Positions 14,011 through 16,108 of a stretch of 16,108 nt of DNA are shown one piece after another. Under the pieces are notes generated by a model, which ran no database searches, had not been told where the DNA came from, and saw only the letters and a program-made list of their open reading frames with translations. The number at the start of each line of letters is the position of its first letter. Positions within the stretch are counted from its first letter, which is position 1. The DNA is taken from contig SBHI01000096.1 of assembly GCA_006226225.1 (NCBI GenBank), positions 1-16,108 of the forward strand. Reading direction: 5' to 3'. Source of the DNA: Alphaproteobacteria bacterium (lineage in GTDB: Bacteria > Pseudomonadota > Alphaproteobacteria > Micavibrionales > CSBR16-224). The translations under genes and the position numbers were made by a program.

Positions 14011-14768
14011 GCATATTAGACGAGATTGTCGCACATAAGCGTGAAGAGATTAAAACACTGGCGGATGTTGCGAACCCGCCGCACTGCACGCGGGATTTTG
14101 CGGAACTGTTTCAGAATACCCCTTGCCTGATTGCGGAGCTAAAGGCGGCTTCCCCGTCCGAAGGGGTGATTGCCGAAAATTTTGACCCGGAAGATCAAAC
14201 GGCAAAATATGTGGCAGGTGATGTAAACGCGATCTCAGTTCTCACGGATGAAAAATATTTCGGCGGCAGTTTTGCCGTGTTGCGCAACACACGGGTTTTG
14301 ACCGATGTACCGCTGTTGTGTAAGGAATTCATTATTGATGAAAAGCAAATCCGTGTGGCGCGGGATTGCGGTGCAGATATGGTTTTGCTGATTGTCAAAA
14401 TCCTAACGGATGAGGAATTATTGCGTCTAAAGACCGCAATTGACAATCTCGGTATGGCGGCCTTGATCGAAATCCAGAATGAGGAAGAGCTAGAGCGGGC
14501 TTTGAAAGTGTCACCTGATTTGTTGCTGATTAATAACCGTAACTTGACCAGTTTTGATGTTGATATGAACACGACGGCAAATCTGCTGGAGGGGATACCT
14601 GCGACGATAAAAGCAATTGCGGCATCAGGTATTAAATCGCCGTCTGATCTTGAAAATTTTTCACCGCGTGTTGACGGTTTCCTGATTGGTACGACATTGA
14701 TGCGGTCTGATGACCCTGCGGAATTTTTGCGAAATTGTCGCGGAACATGGAAGAAGCATGCGGCCTAA
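14007..14768 (+). CDS. trpC: Indole-3-glycerol phosphate synthase
   Basis: A stand-alone TIM barrel of 253 aa that closes the indole ring from CdRP. Family residues present are Glu44 and Lys46 in AELKAASPS, Lys106 in CKEF, Glu155 in EIQNEEEL, and Asn177 and Arg178 in NNRNL. The phosphate loops are SGI and GFLIGTTLMR. The Glu of the usual ESGI motif is Ala206 here (AASGI), an unusual change at a catalytic position. It starts inside the trpD stop (ATGA) and overlaps trpF by 11 nt. It is not fused to TrpF as in enterobacteria. The identity is secure; activity may be reduced or compensated. Confidence 0.94.
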   Translation: MSILDEIVAHKREEIKTLADVANPPHCTRDFAELFQNTPCLIAELKAASPSEGVIAENFDPEDQTAKYVAGDVNAISVLTDEKYFGGSFAVLRNTRVLTDVPLLCKEFIIDEKQIRVARDCGADMVLLIVKILTDEELLRLKTAIDNLGMAALIEIQNEEELERALKVSPDLLLINNRNLTSFDVDMNTTANLLEGIPATIKAIAASGIKSPSDLENFSPRVDGFLIGTTLMRSDDPAEFLRNCRGTWKKHAA

Positions 14769-15363
14769 AGTTAAAATCTGCGGTATTACAAACTTGGGCG
14801 ATGCGCTGCTCGCAGAAAGTCTGGGTGCGGATTTTATCGGTTTTGTTTTTGCGGAAAAATCACCACGCCGCGTTACTGAAACGGCAGCGAAAGAAATTTC
14901 TGCTGCGCTGACTACGGCGAGAGCCGTTGGCGTTTTTGTCGAACACAGCCGCGACGAAACCGAACGCATCGCAGAAGAATGCGGGCTGTGGGGGGTACAG
15001 CATTACAGTTACTTTCCCGAAGGTTTCTGGGGGCCGCATTATATCTATGCCTTGCGGCTGGGGGCACCCGCTATGCCGCAAGATTTTTCTTCCTTGAAAT
15101 GCGATTATATGCTAATTGATTCCTATGATGAAAAACAACATGGCGGCACAGGCAAAACATTTGATTGGTCGGAACTTCCTTCCGGCATTTCCCGTGCGCG
15201 CGTTTTTCTGGCCGGTGGCCTAGGACCTCATAACATCTGCGCGGCCGCACGCGAAAAAACCTTCTCTCTTGATCTTTCCAGTAGCGTAGAAGCCCGCCCC
15301 GGGAAAAAAGACCCGGCAAAACTCAAACAAGTTTTTACCAATTTGAATAATTGTGAAGGATGA
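14758..15363 (+). CDS. trpF: Phosphoribosylanthranilate isomerase
   Basis: It makes CdRP from phosphoribosylanthranilate; a small TIM barrel of 201 aa. Catalytic Cys8 is in KICGIT and catalytic Asp121 in MLIDSY; GADFIGFVF, GGTGKTFDW (129-137), LAGGLGPHN (151-159) and DLSSSVEARPGKKD (172-185) complete the family pattern. The segment that is usually QLHG reads QHYSYFP, a local divergence. The start chosen is ATG at 14758, with GGAAG 5-6 nt upstream and the conserved KICG close behind; an earlier GTG-type start would extend far into trpC. It overlaps trpC by 11 nt and ends 5 nt before trpB. Confidence 0.93.
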   Translation: MRPKVKICGITNLGDALLAESLGADFIGFVFAEKSPRRVTETAAKEISAALTTARAVGVFVEHSRDETERIAEECGLWGVQHYSYFPEGFWGPHYIYALRLGAPAMPQDFSSLKCDYMLIDSYDEKQHGGTGKTFDWSELPSGISRARVFLAGGLGPHNICAAAREKTFSLDLSSSVEARPGKKDPAKLKQVFTNLNNCEG

Positions 15364-15368
15364 CGACA

Positions 15369-16108
15369 ATGACAGTTTCATTGCGGAACCTGCCCGATGA
15401 AAAGGGCTATTTCGGAGAATTCGGCGGGCGCTTTGTACCCGATACGCTGATGCAGCCATTGCTGGATTTACAGGATGCCTATCTGGCGATTAAGGATACG
15501 GAAGACTTTCAAAACGATCTGGCGGATTTGTTAAAACATTTCGTCGGCAGGCCGACACCGCTTTATTTCTGTGAACGTCTGACGGCGGAATGCGGCGGCG
15601 CGAAAATTTATCTGAAACGCGAAGACCTGACCCATACCGGCGCACATAAAATCAACAATGCCGTTGGACAAATTTTACTGGCGAAACATATGGGCAAGAC
15701 GCGCATTATTGCTGAAACCGGCGCAGGGCAACACGGTGTTGCAACAGCAGCTGTTGCGGCAAAGATGGGTATGGATTGCGTTGTGTATATGGGTGCGGAA
15801 GATATGCAGCGGCAGGAGCCGAATGTATTCCGCATGCGTCTGCTGGGAGCGGAAGTGCGCGGTGTGGAAAGCGGTTCGGCAACCCTGAAAGATGCCGTCT
15901 CCGAAGCGATGCGCGATTGGGTCAGCAATGTCGCAGATAGTTACTATCTGCTCGGCTCGGCCTTGGGACCGCATCCCTATCCGATGATTGTACGCGATTT
16001 CCACAAAGTGATCGGACAGGAAGCACGGGCACAAATTCTGGAAGCGGAAGGACGGTTGCCGGATGAAATTTGTGCCTGTCTTGGCGGCGGCTCGAATGCT
16101 ATTGGTGC
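15369..16108 (+). CDS. trpB: Tryptophan synthase beta chain, 5' part
   Basis: The PLP enzyme that joins indole and serine to give tryptophan, as an alpha2-beta2 complex with TrpA. The 246 residues in the window, of an expected 400 or so, show GYFGEFGGRFVPDTLM (13-28), the PLP lysine Lys94 in HTGAHKINNA, the catalytic Glu116 in AETGAGQHG, GSALGPHPYP (196-205) and the start of the phosphate-binding GGGSNA loop (239-244). It is the ordinary TrpB1 type. AAGGAT, overlapping the trpF stop, is the ribosome site. The gene runs off the window; trpA would be expected next. Confidence 0.96.
   Translation, partial: MTVSLRNLPDEKGYFGEFGGRFVPDTLMQPLLDLQDAYLAIKDTEDFQNDLADLLKHFVGRPTPLYFCERLTAECGGAKIYLKREDLTHTGAHKINNAVGQILLAKHMGKTRIIAETGAGQHGVATAAVAAKMGMDCVVYMGAEDMQRQEPNVFRMRLLGAEVRGVESGSATLKDAVSEAMRDWVSNVADSYYLLGSALGPHPYPMIVRDFHKVIGQEARAQILEAEGRLPDEICACLGGGSNAIG

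Overview
The window looks like chromosomal DNA of a flagellated Gram-negative alphaproteobacterium. The evidence is a short alphaproteobacterial-type flagellin under a sigma-54 promoter, an MsbA-like exporter, several Sec-type signal peptides and a compact trpDCFB cluster. I cannot name a genus; base composition looks balanced but was not computed. I see no tRNA, rRNA, insertion sequence, prophage or CRISPR array.

Layout. (1) 1-998: the 5' part of a flagellin gene on the minus strand, with a textbook -24/-12 promoter and an IHF-like site upstream. (2) 999-4505, minus: an MsbA-like ABC exporter followed by two tandem membrane-anchored alpha/beta hydrolases. The first hydrolase seems to start at a rare ATT codon behind a perfect Shine-Dalgarno. 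(3) 4616-5644, plus: an RssA/NTE-type patatin phospholipase, divergent from the exporter, so this stretch has a lipid or envelope theme. (4) 5650-7579, minus: three unrecognised, highly charged exported proteins. The middle one keeps an 11-residue repeat phase over about 180 residues and shares a turn motif with its upstream neighbour. (5) 7666-8706, minus: a KamA/EpmB-type radical SAM aminomutase whose promoter abuts its ATG, back to back with a promoter for (6) 8800-11098, plus: a tandem universal-stress-like protein and a 12-TM-class ion transporter of the ArsB/NhaD type. (7) 11109-11902, minus: two small unknown proteins. (8) 11996-12502, plus: a C39-like cysteine peptidase, possibly leaderless. 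(9) 12563-16108, plus: guanine deaminase, then trpD, trpC, trpF and the start of trpB, tightly packed or overlapping.

How the genes work together. TrpD, TrpC, TrpF and TrpB carry anthranilate to tryptophan (trpA is presumably just outside; trpE/trpG are not here). The guanine deaminase ends 2 nt before trpD, so it is probably co-transcribed. The exporter, hydrolases and patatin may act on envelope lipids (inference). The stress protein and transporter form a two-gene operon, likely to do with ion homeostasis (inference). The most novel-looking part is the charged exported trio at 5650-7579, followed by the ATT start at 2725 and the loss of a normally invariant catalytic Glu in TrpC.
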